Position numbers and translations under genes: made by a program
NCBI RefSeq assembly: GCF_001718195.1
Contig: NZ_MCNV01000003.1
Coordinates: forward strand, 434,001-498,000
Reading direction: 5' to 3'
DNA from: Paraburkholderia nodosa
GTDB lineage: Bacteria > Pseudomonadota > Gammaproteobacteria > Burkholderiales > Burkholderiaceae
DNA length: 64,000 nucleotides
Notes under the pieces: model-generated
What the model was told of the DNA's origin: nothing
The model's database searches: none
What the model saw: only the letters and a program-made list of their open reading frames with translations
In this document: positions 29,908 to 39,248 of the stretch, one piece after another
How positions within the stretch are numbered: the stretch's first letter is position 1
How the letters are laid out: each line of letters starts with the position of its first letter

Positions 29908-31335
29908 CTAGTCGTTCCATGCCGGCGCATCGCTGCCGATCGGCACCGGCGGCCGCGCATGAAACGCAGGTGTAAGTTCAAGCCGCTCGGCGGGCGCCAC
30001 CGCGCGCACGCGCCCGAACGGCGAGTCCATTTCCTCTAGGCAATCGGCGAGATCGGCGGCGCCCACCTCGGGCGCCTGCTGGCCGTCTTCGAGCGTGCCC
30101 ATCGTCTGCAGCCAGCGGCCCGTTTGCGCGAGCGAAAGGCGCACGTGCCAGCTGCCGCCTTCGCGCATGCGCCGGGCGAGCGCGACCATCGCGCCGAACG
30201 CGGCGAGATAGCCCGTGGCGTGATCGAGCGCCTGGCACGGCAACGGGCGGGCCGTGGTGAATGGCTGCGCGCCGGCTGCGCCGTTGCCGTGTTTTGCCGC
30301 GGCGACGCTCTCGGCCCACACGATGCCGCTCGCCGACTGCACGAGGCTGTCGAAGCCGCGCCGCTCGCGCCACGGCCCGCGATGCCCATACGCGCCGATC
30401 GACACGCACACGATGCCGGGCCGCACCTGCGCGAGCGCTTCGGGCGCGAAGCCGCGCGCGGCGAGCGCACCCGGCCGGTACCCTTGCACGAACACATCGG
30501 CGTCGCGCGCGAGTGCGCGTAACTGCTCGCACGCGGCTGCGTCACGCAGGTCGAGCGAGGCCGAGCGCTTGCTGCGGCCGTTGTCGATTACGAGCGGCGC
30601 GATGTTCGGCAGATGCGGGCCGTTGATGAGCAGCACGTCCGCGCCATGCTGTCCGAGCGTGCGCCCCGCCACCGGCCCCGCGATGATGCGCGTGAGGTCG
30701 AGCACGCGTACGCCTTCCAGCGGACGCGCGCCGCCACCCGCTCGCGGCGCCTCGGCGGGCGCGTCGCCGATGCGCTCGATCTCGAACAGCGGCAGGCTCG
30801 CCACCGCCTTCGCCTGCTCGTGCGCGGCCCATTCGCGCGGTGCGCGCACGAGCGCGGCGCACAGGCCCGCTTGCGCGAGCGCGTCGTCGAGCGCCGCGCC
30901 CTCCCAGCCAAGAATTGCGCGCGCGACGGCGTCGCGGTGGTCCGCGCATTGGAGCACGCGCAGGATGCCCGCGAGGTGATGCGGGAAGTTCGCGTGCAGC
31001 TGGATCCAGCGGCCGTCACCGGTCGGGAAATGGCCCGTCACCGGATGGCGCAGCTCCGTGGGCGGCTGGCCGTCCACGCTCAAATAGCGCTCGCTGCGAA
31101 ACGCGGCGAGCGCGCGGCGCACGTCGATCGCCACGCGCTGCATCCGGCCCGTGCGCAGCGCGTGCAGTTGCGCCGCCGCGAGCCCCGCCGCGCCGATGCT
31201 CGCCGCCGCGAGCGTGCCCACGCGAAAAATCGACGGCAAGCCCGGATCGGCGCCTTCGATGTCGAGCCAGTCGAGCGCGGACGGGTCGCAGCCCGCCAGC
31301 ATCCAGAGGTGATCGAGCGCGTCGCGTGGCGTCAT
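29908..31335 (-). CDS. CaiB/BaiF family (class III) CoA transferase, rearranged
   Basis: 475 residues. The normal CaiB opening (PLEGVRVLDLTRIIAGPVAG) does not appear until residue 205; the first 200 residues instead resemble the second half of a CaiB unit (a helix like LAAAQLHALRTGRMQRVAID, then DGRWIQLHANFPHH). The catalytic aspartate is retained in QALDHATGY (D371). So the chain is about one and a half units, in permuted order. ATG at 31335 has AAAGGA upstream. It is divergent from the HTH-citrate synthase gene across a 144-bp operator-rich gap. Confidence 0.85.
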   Translation of the reverse strand: MTPRDALDHLWMLAGCDPSALDWLDIEGADPGLPSIFRVGTLAAASIGAAGLAAAQLHALRTGRMQRVAIDVRRALAAFRSERYLSVDGQPPTELRHPVTGHFPTGDGRWIQLHANFPHHLAGILRVLQCADHRDAVARAILGWEGAALDDALAQAGLCAALVRAPREWAAHEQAKAVASLPLFEIERIGDAPAEAPRAGGGARPLEGVRVLDLTRIIAGPVAGRTLGQHGADVLLINGPHLPNIAPLVIDNGRSKRSASLDLRDAAACEQLRALARDADVFVQGYRPGALAARGFAPEALAQVRPGIVCVSIGAYGHRGPWRERRGFDSLVQSASGIVWAESVAAAKHGNGAAGAQPFTTARPLPCQALDHATGYLAAFGAMVALARRMREGGSWHVRLSLAQTGRWLQTMGTLEDGQQAPEVGAADLADCLEEMDSPFGRVRAVAPAERLELTPAFHARPPVPIGSDAPAWND

Positions 31336-31417
31336 GGCGTGCAGTCCTTTTGCTAGGCAAGCGTGGAGAAAACGGGCCGTAGTGATGTCACGCATCGTCG
31401 CGCCGCTCGAATCCCGG

Positions 31418-31452
31418 ATCAATCTTGATTATGATGATCAACATAGATTGAT
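31418..31452. promoter_or_regulatory. Operator array of ATCAA/TTGAT half-sites
   Basis: Four half-sites alternate: ATCAA 31418, TTGAT 31425, ATCAA 31437, TTGAT 31448, forming a 12-bp (N2) and a 16-bp (N6) inverted pair, and overall an outer perfect repeat ATCAATCT/AGATTGAT. It lies in the divergent promoter region 28 bp before the HTH-citrate synthase start. Confidence 0.7.
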
Positions 31453-31479
31453 TTCTCCGGTTCCAGGAGGCGAGCCACC

Positions 31480-32730
31480 ATGTCCAGCTATATGACCGCG
31501 GAACAAGCCGCTATCGAACTCGGCATCAGCCGGGCCACGCTCTACGCCTATGTGAGCCGCGGACTCATCGCCTCGGCGCCCTCGCCCCATGGCCGCCACA
31601 ACCGCTACGACGCCGCCGAGGTGCGCCGCCTCGCGCGCCGCAAAGCCGACGGCAAGCGCGCGGGCAAGGTCGCGCAGAAAGTGCTCGACTGGGGCGTGCC
31701 CGTGCTCGAATCGTCGATCACGTTGATCGCCGACGGCAAGCTCTTTTATCGCGGCGAGGACGCCATCGCGCTCGCGCGTCAGGCCTCGCTCGAAGAGGTC
31801 GCGGCGCTGCTGTGGCAATGCGCGCCGCGCCGCGTGCTGCAGGCGCCCGAGGCGCCCATCGCGGCCGCGCAATGGTCCGCATGGCTGAAGATCTGGAGCG
31901 GGCACACACCGCTCGAACGCGCGCTCGTGCTGTTGCCCGCCGCCGCCGCGCAGATGCCGCGCATCTGGGCGCAAGGCCGCGACGCGCAAATCGACACCGC
32001 TGCGATGCTCATGCGCCTGCTCGCGGCGGCGCTCGTTTCCACCGCGCCGTCGAACGAGCCGCTGCACCGCCAGCTAGGCGAGGCGTGGGGCGTGCGCTCG
32101 CGCGCGCAAACCGACTTGCTGCGCGCAGCGCTCGTGCTGTGCGCGGACCACGAACTGAACGCCTCGACGTTCACGGTGCGCTGCATCACCTCCACCGGCA
32201 CGCATCTGTTCGGCGCGGCAACGGGCGGCCTGGCCGCGCTGGCCGGGCCGCGCCACGGCGGCGAAACCACGCGCGTGGCTGCGCTGTTCGACGAAGCCGC
32301 GCGCGCCGACGACCTGCATCGCTATCTTGCCGACCGTCTCGCGCCCGACGAACTCGGCGCAGCCGTGCCGCTGTCCGGCTTCGGCCATCCGCTCTATCCT
32401 GATGGCGACCCGCGCGCGCGCCTCTTGCTGGACCTGCTCGCCCAACGCGCGCCGGCGCGCTCGCCGATGGACGAAGTCGACGCGCTCGCCCAGGCCGTGG
32501 CCGAGACGAGCGGCGCGCGGCCGACGCTCGACTACGCGCTCGCGGCCATCGAACGCGTGCTGGGCCTGCCGCGCGGCGCGGCGTTCACGCTGTTCGCCGC
32601 GGGCCGCGTGACGGGCTGGATCGCGCATGCGCTCGAACAGACCGCCGACGGCAGGCTGATCCGTCCGCGCGCGCGCTACGTGGGGGAAATGGCAGGCGAT
32701 ACGACGCCTGCCGCCCGGCACATCGCGTAG
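31480..32730 (+). CDS. Citrate synthase-family enzyme with N-terminal helix-turn-helix domain
   Basis: 416 residues. Residues 5-53 form a MerR/excisionase-like HTH (TAEQAAIELGISRATLYAYV, then a wing GRHNRYDAAEVRRL). From about residue 65 it is a citrate synthase: NASTFTVRCITSTG, GPRHGGETT, SGFGHPLYPDGDPRA, TLDYALAAIERVLGLP and RPRARYVGE. The catalytic triad is intact (H259, H303, D351), so it may condense an acyl-CoA with oxaloacetate or a related keto acid while also binding DNA. Divergent from the CoA transferase; the array at 31418-31452 is the likely target. Enzyme specificity is unknown. Confidence 0.88.
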   Translation: MSSYMTAEQAAIELGISRATLYAYVSRGLIASAPSPHGRHNRYDAAEVRRLARRKADGKRAGKVAQKVLDWGVPVLESSITLIADGKLFYRGEDAIALARQASLEEVAALLWQCAPRRVLQAPEAPIAAAQWSAWLKIWSGHTPLERALVLLPAAAAQMPRIWAQGRDAQIDTAAMLMRLLAAALVSTAPSNEPLHRQLGEAWGVRSRAQTDLLRAALVLCADHELNASTFTVRCITSTGTHLFGAATGGLAALAGPRHGGETTRVAALFDEAARADDLHRYLADRLAPDELGAAVPLSGFGHPLYPDGDPRARLLLDLLAQRAPARSPMDEVDALAQAVAETSGARPTLDYALAAIERVLGLPRGAAFTLFAAGRVTGWIAHALEQTADGRLIRPRARYVGEMAGDTTPAARHIA

Positions 32731-32754
32731 GACGAGCAACGACGCCAACCCGGC

Positions 32755-33135
32755 TCAACCCGCCGCCCGGACGCCCCACTGCCCGCGCTGCACCCAGCCG
32801 CGCAACGCCTCTCCGATGCGCGCCGCGACACCGCTCGCACCCGCCGCGCGCACGCGTTCCATGTCGACCGGCGCCACCGTCCACGCCGGCGCAGCGGCGC
32901 TTGCGCCGCCCAGCGCGAGCACGAAACGCGCCCCTTCGCGGCCCGCGCTCACGTGCACGCGCACGCCCGCGGCCAGTCCGATCGACTCGCGGGCGCGCAG
33001 CCAGTAGTCGCCGGCGTCGCCCGCGATCGTGAGCCACAGTTCGCCCTCGCTCACATGCAATTGAATTGCCTCGCCGAGCCGCCAGGTTTCGACGGGCTCG
33101 CCATGTTCCAGTTCGAAGATTCGGATTTCGCGCAT
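32755..33135 (-). CDS. DUF2917-family protein
   Basis: 126 residues with the small beta-rich DUF2917 core (HVSEGELWLTIAGDAGDYWLRARESIGLAAGV, key WLTIAGDAGDYWL). Function not established. AAGGAG lies 7 bases before the ATG. It is convergent with the citrate synthase-like gene and divergent from the MocR regulator, so it may be that regulator's target, though the family gives no clue why. Confidence 0.8.
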   Translation of the reverse strand: MREIRIFELEHGEPVETWRLGEAIQLHVSEGELWLTIAGDAGDYWLRARESIGLAAGVRVHVSAGREGARFVLALGGASAAAPAWTVAPVDMERVRAAGASGVAARIGEALRGWVQRGQWGVRAAG

Positions 33136-33261
33136 TGCCGTGCTCCTTGCAGACTGGCCGCCGAGTCATCCTCGGATGGCCGTGGGAAGGCTGGCTGACA
33201 AGGACTTGAAGCGCCTTCCCGGTAGGAGCATTATTGCGATCAGCGACGCGCGATCCCATGT

Positions 33262-33290
33262 ACAGTTCCGAACAGTTCATCTGGAACTGT
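33262..33290. promoter_or_regulatory. Repeated ACAGTTC sites, putative MocR operator
   Basis: ACAGTTCC (33262-33269) and GGAACTGT (33283-33290) form a perfect inverted repeat, and a further direct copy ACAGTTC sits at 33272-33278. A partial copy, GAACAGT, lies at 33305-33311. The array is about 75 bp ahead of the MocR start. Confidence 0.6.
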
Positions 33291-33361
33291 GCAGCCAAAA
33301 AACCGAACAGTCACTGCCGTTTCAAACCGCAGCCTCAAGCGGCCTACCCAGCGAGACCCAG

Positions 33362-34813
33362 ATGAAACTCGAACTCGACCGCGCGAGCGATGTGCCGCTC
33401 ACCGACCAGATCGTCACCGGCGTGCAGACGTGGATCCGCTCGCGCGCGGCGCACCCGGGCTCGCGCCTGCCGTCGATCCGCCAGTTCGCCGCCGATTACG
33501 CCATCAGCCGCTTTCCCGTGATCGAGGCCTATGACCGGCTCGTCTCGCTCGGCTATCTGGACTCGCGCCACGGCTCGGGTTTTTACGTGAGCGAGCACGC
33601 GCGCTCGGGACTCTCCGGCATGGGCACCTGCGACCTCTCGAACGCCGCCGACGAATCGGGTCACCTGCTCAGCCAGCTCGAACGCGAGGGCGAACTGCTG
33701 CAGCTCGACAGCGGCTCGATCCCGCAGGCGTGGCGCGACATCGACGCGCTCGGCCAGGCGATCCGCCATGTGTCGCGCAGCGACCCCGCTAGCCTCGTCG
33801 ACTACGGCACGCCAACGGGCGACGCCACGCTGCGCGAGCATCTGCGCAACCGGCTCGCGCCGCTTGGCATCGTCGCCGAGACGCAGCAGATCCTCATTAC
33901 CGAAGGCGCGAGCGAAGGCCTCGACCTGCTCATGCGCTACATGCTCAAGCCCGGCGACACGGTATTTGTCGAGGACCCAGGCTACTACAACCTGTACGGT
34001 CTGCTGAAACTGCACGGGGTGCGCCTCGTGGGCATCCGCCGCACGGCGAGCGGACCCGACCTCGACCATTTGCACGCGATGCTCGCCGAGCACCATCCGC
34101 GCGCGTTCTTCGTCAACACGGTGTTCCACAACCCGACCGGCTCGACGATCTCGCCGCCTGTCGCGTTCCGCCTGCTGCAACTCGCGCGCGAGCACCGCTT
34201 CACGATCGTCGAGGACGACATCTACGCCGACTTTCAGGCCGATCCCACCGACCGGCTCGCGGCGCTGGACCAGTTCGAGCACGTCGTGTACGTGGGCGGA
34301 CTTTCGAAGACGCTCTCCTCGGCGCTGCGCGTGGGCTACGTGGTCGCCAACCCGGCGATCGTGCGCGATCTCGCGGCCATCAAGGCGCTCACCAGCATCA
34401 GCGGCTCGCGCTTCTCGCAGGCCGTGGCCGCCACGCTGCTCGAGCGCGGCGCGTATCGCAAATACCTCGAACGACTGCGCCGGCGCATCGCCGAGGCGCA
34501 AGGGTCGGCCACGCGCACGCTCGAAGCGCATGGGTGGGAGCTGTTCGGCAGCGCGGCGGCGTCGACCGCCGCGGCGAGCGCGGCGCGCGGCTATGCGCAA
34601 ACGGGCGGCAAGTTCGTCTGGGCGCGCGTGCCGCACGTGGAGGATTCCACCCGACTCGCTGCCTGCGGCGAGCCGCTCGGCGTGGCGGTCTCGCCGGGCA
34701 GCCACTTCCGCCCGCAAGGCGAGGCGAGCCCGTGGATTCGCATCAACGTGGCGCTCACGCTCGACCCGCGCGCCCAGGCTTTCTTCGCGGCGGCGGCGCG
34801 CCTCGACGGATAA
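33362..34813 (+). CDS. MocR/GabR-type regulator (GntR winged helix plus PLP aminotransferase fold)
   Basis: 483 residues. An N-terminal winged helix (SRLPSIRQFAADYAISRFPV) is joined to a fold-type I aminotransferase domain; the PLP-binding lysine is in YVGGLSKTLSSALRVG, and ITEGASEGLDLL and HNPTG motifs are present. Such proteins use PLP adducts as signals. The ATG at 33362 starts the winged helix; no strong Shine-Dalgarno is seen. Divergent from DUF2917 and 130 bp ahead of an MFS pump. Confidence 0.9.
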   Translation: MKLELDRASDVPLTDQIVTGVQTWIRSRAAHPGSRLPSIRQFAADYAISRFPVIEAYDRLVSLGYLDSRHGSGFYVSEHARSGLSGMGTCDLSNAADESGHLLSQLEREGELLQLDSGSIPQAWRDIDALGQAIRHVSRSDPASLVDYGTPTGDATLREHLRNRLAPLGIVAETQQILITEGASEGLDLLMRYMLKPGDTVFVEDPGYYNLYGLLKLHGVRLVGIRRTASGPDLDHLHAMLAEHHPRAFFVNTVFHNPTGSTISPPVAFRLLQLAREHRFTIVEDDIYADFQADPTDRLAALDQFEHVVYVGGLSKTLSSALRVGYVVANPAIVRDLAAIKALTSISGSRFSQAVAATLLERGAYRKYLERLRRRIAEAQGSATRTLEAHGWELFGSAAASTAAASAARGYAQTGGKFVWARVPHVEDSTRLAACGEPLGVAVSPGSHFRPQGEASPWIRINVALTLDPRAQAFFAAAARLDG

Positions 34814-34943
34814 ACGCGCGAGGCGCCGCACGCCCCGGCGCCTCGGCCGCTTACGCCACATTTGCGGCAGCCGGCCCGGCCGTCTGCGTGCGCGCGCCGT
34901 TTTCCCTACAATGGCGCTTGCCTGCGCGCCCCTCTCCTCGCCC

Positions 34944-36386
34944 ATGTCCGAATCCACCGCTGCGTCCAGCACCACTGCGTCGCCCCGCTCGCTGTCCGTG
35001 ATGCTGTGGCTCGTCGCCACCGGCTTCTTCATGCAGACCCTCGATTCGACCATCGTCAACACGGCGTTGCCGGCGATGGCGAGGAGCCTCGGCGAACTAC
35101 CGTTGCGCATGCAATCAGTCGTGATCGCGTATTCGCTCACGATGGCGGTGATGATTCCCGTATCGGGCTGGCTCGCGGACAAGCTCGGCACGCGGCGCGT
35201 GTTCCTCGGCGCCATCTTCGTGTTCACGGTCGGCTCGCTCCTGTGCGCGAGCGCCCATACACTGAACCAGCTCGTGGCCTCGCGCGTCGCGCAAGGTGTG
35301 GGCGGCGCCATGCTGCTGCCGGTCGGCCGTCTTGCCGTGCTGCGCACGTTTCCCGCGGAACGCTATCTGCCCGCGCTCTCGTTCGTGGCGATTCCGGGGC
35401 TGATCGGCCCGCTCATCGGCCCGACGCTCGGCGGCTGGCTCGTGCAGATCGCCTCGTGGCACTGGATCTTTCTCATCAACGTGCCGGTGGGCGTGGTGGG
35501 CTGCATCGCCACCTTCATCTTCATGCCCGACAGCCGCAACCCCGACACGCCGCGCTTCGACCTGCCGGGCTACCTGCTGCTCGTGATCGGCATGCTCGCG
35601 ATTTCGTTCGCGCTCGACGGGCGCAGCGAATTCGGCATCCAGCACGCCACCGTGCTCGTGCTCTTCATCCTTTCGCTCGCCGCGTTCGTGGCCTACGGTC
35701 TGCACGCGGTGCGCACGCCACAGCCGATCTTTTCGCTCGACCTTTTCAAGATCCACACCTTCAGCGTGGGGCTGCTCGGCAACCTGTTCGCGCGCATCGG
35801 CAGCGGCGCGATGCCGTATCTGATTCCGCTGCTGCTTCAGGTGGCGCTCGGCTACACGGCGTTCGAGGCCGGCCTCATGATGCTGCCCACGGCCGCCGCG
35901 GGCATGTTCTCCAAGCGCCTCGTGACGTATCTCATCATGCGCTACGGCTACCGCAGCGTGCTGGTGTCGAACACGGTGCTCGTGGGCCTCATGATGGCGA
36001 GCTTCGCGCTTTCCACGCCCCACGAGCCGCTGTGGATGCGCATCGCGCAACTGGCGATCTTCGGCGCCGTGAACTCGATGCAGTTCACGGCGATGAACAC
36101 GCTCACGCTCAAGGACCTCGGCACGGGCGGCGCGAGTAGCGGCAACAGCCTTTTCTCGCTCGTGCAAATGCTCTCGATGAGCCTCGGCGTGACCGTCGCG
36201 GGCGCGCTGCTCACCACCTTCACGGGCATCATGGGCCACAAGACGGGCGAGAACGTGATTCCGGCGTTCCACGCCACCTTCATTTGCGTGGGCATCATTA
36301 CGGCGGGCTCGTCGTGGATCTTCGCGCAGCTCTCGTCGGACCTGCGCCGCACCGCGAAGAAGACCGATCCGTCCGAGCGGACCTGA
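34944..36386 (+). CDS. MFS transporter, DHA2 drug-efflux type
   Basis: 480-residue inner-membrane drug:proton antiporter-like protein with about 14 hydrophobic segments, similar in layout to MdtD/EmrB-group pumps. Motif D1 appears as TLDSTIVNTALPAMA, motif A as GWLADKLGTRRVF, and motif C region as GPLIGPTLGGWLV. An ATG 33 bases upstream is unlikely: it overlaps a TACAAT that looks like a -10 box (34907-34912). Same strand as the MocR gene; joint regulation is possible. Confidence 0.9.
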   Translation: MSESTAASSTTASPRSLSVMLWLVATGFFMQTLDSTIVNTALPAMARSLGELPLRMQSVVIAYSLTMAVMIPVSGWLADKLGTRRVFLGAIFVFTVGSLLCASAHTLNQLVASRVAQGVGGAMLLPVGRLAVLRTFPAERYLPALSFVAIPGLIGPLIGPTLGGWLVQIASWHWIFLINVPVGVVGCIATFIFMPDSRNPDTPRFDLPGYLLLVIGMLAISFALDGRSEFGIQHATVLVLFILSLAAFVAYGLHAVRTPQPIFSLDLFKIHTFSVGLLGNLFARIGSGAMPYLIPLLLQVALGYTAFEAGLMMLPTAAAGMFSKRLVTYLIMRYGYRSVLVSNTVLVGLMMASFALSTPHEPLWMRIAQLAIFGAVNSMQFTAMNTLTLKDLGTGGASSGNSLFSLVQMLSMSLGVTVAGALLTTFTGIMGHKTGENVIPAFHATFICVGIITAGSSWIFAQLSSDLRRTAKKTDPSERT

Positions 36387-36665
36387 CAGCGCGCCTGACA
36401 AGCCGGGCCCGGGGTCGTTGCGGTCGCATCCTCACCGCCGGCGCGCGCACCGCAAAGGTGCGGCGCGCCTCGTGGCTGTGCGTCGCCTGGTTTCGCGCCG
36501 GATTCACGCACCATCCCGCACACCATCCCGAAATAGCACGTGCGCCATTGCACGGGTGAACGGCCGCTGGACCCGGCACTCGCACACTTTTTGCTGTTCT
36601 ATCCTGTAAACTTGACGCTCACGCGTCCCGCCCGTCACGTCCGTCCCGAGCGCCATCGAAACGAA

Positions 36666-37937
36666 ATGACCAGCATGATCGACATCGATCCCCCCGGTTT
36701 CCAGTCTCGCCCCATCGCCGGCGAAGAAGGCGCCCGCCGCACCGTGCTATACGGCGGCTACACCGTCTTCAGCGTGTTCCAGCCGGTGTTTTCGGTCGCG
36801 CACCGGCGCGCGATCGGCTATCACGCGTCGCTGCGCGCGCACGACGAGCAAGGCCAGCAGGCGCCGTCGCAGGAGGTGTTCACGCAGGCGGCGCGCCGCG
36901 GCGACCTGCTCGAACTGGGGCGTCTCGCGGAATCGCTGCATCTGGGCAACTTCAACGCGTTCGATTCGCATGACGAATGGCTCTTTCTGAGCCTGCACCC
37001 GGCCGCGCTCATGGACACGAGCTACGGCGACGCCCTGCTCGCCGGCCTCAAGGCGCTCGGCCTGCAGCCGCAACGCGTGGTGCTGGAAGTGTCGGAACAG
37101 GCAGGGGGCGAGAATTCGCGCTTCGCGGAGATCATCGACGGATTGCGCAAGGCGGGCTTCGTGATCGCGCTGGATGGCTTCGGCGCGAAGCATTCGAACA
37201 TCGACCGCGTGTGGCAGGTGCGGCCCGACATCGTCACGCTCGACCGCAGCCTGCTCGCCCAGGCGAGCCGCCACGCGCATATCGAGCGCGTGCTGCCGGG
37301 GCTCGTCTCGATGCTGCACGAGTCGGGTCAGCTCGTGCTCGTAGGCGGCCTTTCGACCGAGCGCGACGCGCTGATCGCGCTGGAAAGCAACGCCGACTTC
37401 GTGCAGGGCGCGTATTTCGCGCGGCCCGACGTCGAGCCCGTGCCGCCGGCCAAGGCCGCGCAGCTCATGGACGATCTTTCGGCGCGCCTGCGCGAGCGCG
37501 TGGCCGCGCGCGAGCGTTCGCAGTCGGCGCGCCTCGCGCCGTACGTGAGCGCCATCGAAGCGGCCGCGAAGCAGCTTGCCGAGGGCGCGAACATGAGCGA
37601 CGCTACGCTGCCGCTGCTCGGCCTCGACGACACGGCGCGCTGCTTCCTGCTCGACGCGTCGGGCCGCCAGATCGGCGACAACGTGCTGCCCGACGGCCGC
37701 ACGTCGCAGCGCGCCAAGCGCTTCCGGCCGCTGCTGCATTCTGAAGGCGCAAGCTGGGAACGGCGGCCTTACTTCATCGGCGCAAGGAAGGCGCCAGGCC
37801 GCGTGCAGTTCACGCCGCCCTATCTGTCGATCAACGAGGCGCACCTGTGCGTCACGGCCTCGGTCGCCTTGCAAACGGAGCACGGCGTGCAGGTACTGTG
37901 CGTCGATATCAACTGGGACGCCGCGTTGCGCGGCTAG
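36666..37937 (+). CDS. Degenerate EAL-domain protein with YkuI-like C-terminal domain
   Basis: 423 residues. An EAL fold spans about residues 30-270, but the signature is HAS at 53-55 (in GYHASLRAH), the metal-binding Asn is replaced (LSLHP), DDFG is DGFG (D170, G171), and the Lys of the KxD motif is Thr (TLD). E141, E144 and QG (247-248) remain. It therefore probably cannot hydrolyse c-di-GMP and may act as a binding or partner domain. The C-terminal 120 residues resemble the PAS/Cache-like tail of B. subtilis YkuI. Convergent with the sigma-factor gene, 24 bp apart. Confidence 0.85.
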   Translation: MTSMIDIDPPGFQSRPIAGEEGARRTVLYGGYTVFSVFQPVFSVAHRRAIGYHASLRAHDEQGQQAPSQEVFTQAARRGDLLELGRLAESLHLGNFNAFDSHDEWLFLSLHPAALMDTSYGDALLAGLKALGLQPQRVVLEVSEQAGGENSRFAEIIDGLRKAGFVIALDGFGAKHSNIDRVWQVRPDIVTLDRSLLAQASRHAHIERVLPGLVSMLHESGQLVLVGGLSTERDALIALESNADFVQGAYFARPDVEPVPPAKAAQLMDDLSARLRERVAARERSQSARLAPYVSAIEAAAKQLAEGANMSDATLPLLGLDDTARCFLLDASGRQIGDNVLPDGRTSQRAKRFRPLLHSEGASWERRPYFIGARKAPGRVQFTPPYLSINEAHLCVTASVALQTEHGVQVLCVDINWDAALRG

Positions 37938-37961
37938 CGCCCATTCAGGCCGAGGCCTGGC

Positions 37962-39074
37962 TTACGCGAGGACGAGCGGCTCGGTGAGCAGCGTCGCGCA
38001 GCCGTGTGTGGCGCACGCGCGAGCGGTGACGGTAAGCGTGGACACGCACACCGCGCCGTCGCTCGAAGCGAGCCGGGCCAGCATCTTGCGCACCGCCTCC
38101 CCGCCGAAAGCCCGGTTGGCCGCCTGGAGCCGGTTGGCCGGCTCGGCGCTCCCTTCTTCCAACGCCGCGACACAAACCACCGGCTCGGGCAGCCCGTCGC
38201 GGTCGTCGCGCACATGCAGCCAGGCGGCGAGCGCGCCGTCCTGCGCGACGAGCGCCACGCCCGGCTCGCCGTCCAGCGCAAGCGCTTCGGCGCGCAGAAC
38301 GCGCGCAACGGGCGCTTCTTGCGGGACCTCGCTGCGAGACTCTTCGGCCGCGCTCGCCACGACCAGCGCGTTTGCCGTCACCCCCAGCAAATCCATCAAT
38401 CCCACGCGATCCTGTGCTTGCAGTACGTCACGCAAGCGCTCGACCGTGCGCGCGTGCTGCACTTTGTCTGCTGGCGCCGCTTGCGGCACGGCCTCGCGAG
38501 CGAGCCGAACACGGGCGCGCCGCACGATCTGCCGGCAATGCTCGTTCGTGCAGCCGGTGAGCGCGCCGATCTGCGCGTAGTCGCAGTCGAAGGCCTCGCG
38601 CAGCACGAACACCGCCTGCTCGAGCGGTCCCAGCTTTTCGAGCAGCAGCAGCAGCGCGTCCGAGAAGCGCCGCGCGCGCAAGCCCGCCTCTTCCGCAGAA
38701 GGCGCCGCGTCGTCGAGCCACGCGGCCTCGTGTTCGCCCGCTTGCTCGCGACGCAAACGCCGCAGCCGGTCGATCGCAAGGCGCACGGTGACCGTGGCGA
38801 GCCACGCCTGCGGGACGCGCAGGGCTTGTGCGTCCGCGTCGCGCCAGCGGAACCACGCGTCCTGCACGACGTCCTCGGCCTCCGCACGGCTGCCCAGCAC
38901 GCGTGCGGCCAGCGCAATGAGCCGAGCGCGCGCCTCGCCGAAGGCGGCGGCGCTGCGCGCGTCGTTCCACGCTGCCGGTGCCGGATCGGCTTCGTCGCTC
39001 ACTGGGGTCGCTGCCTCATTACACCCGGTGCCTTCCGGACTCGTTCCTTCGATTGTGTCGATCGCCTGCGTCAT
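37962..39074 (-). CDS. ECF sigma factor with long C-terminal extension (ECF41/SigJ-like)
   Basis: 370 residues. Sigma region 2 lies at about 45-105 ([16 protein letters not shown]), region 4 at about 140-200 ([15 protein letters not shown], then [17 protein letters not shown]). A further 170 residues follow, the first part reminiscent of the SnoaL-like tail of ECF41 factors that serves as a built-in regulator; no anti-sigma gene is adjacent. ATG at 39074 has GGAG 9 bases upstream. Divergent from a second clpP-like gene. Confidence 0.85.
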   Translation of the reverse strand: MTQAIDTIEGTSPEGTGCNEAATPVSDEADPAPAAWNDARSAAAFGEARARLIALAARVLGSRAEAEDVVQDAWFRWRDADAQALRVPQAWLATVTVRLAIDRLRRLRREQAGEHEAAWLDDAAPSAEEAGLRARRFSDALLLLLEKLGPLEQAVFVLREAFDCDYAQIGALTGCTNEHCRQIVRRARVRLAREAVPQAAPADKVQHARTVERLRDVLQAQDRVGLMDLLGVTANALVVASAAEESRSEVPQEAPVARVLRAEALALDGEPGVALVAQDGALAAWLHVRDDRDGLPEPVVCVAALEEGSAEPANRLQAANRAFGGEAVRKMLARLASSDGAVCVSTLTVTARACATHGCATLLTEPLVLA

Positions 39075-39248
39075 TCGCTTCGCTCCTTCGCCATGCGTGC
39101 TCGCTGCCGCCCTTTCCCTCATGACGTCCGGCACGCGGCCGGCGTGACAGCCTCACGCAAAAATATTTTCGTCACGGGCGACCCGCGGCGGGCGTCATGG
39201 CAGCAGTGGCGCAATCGCGCCGCCTACGGAAAAAACACGAGGCCCGTC

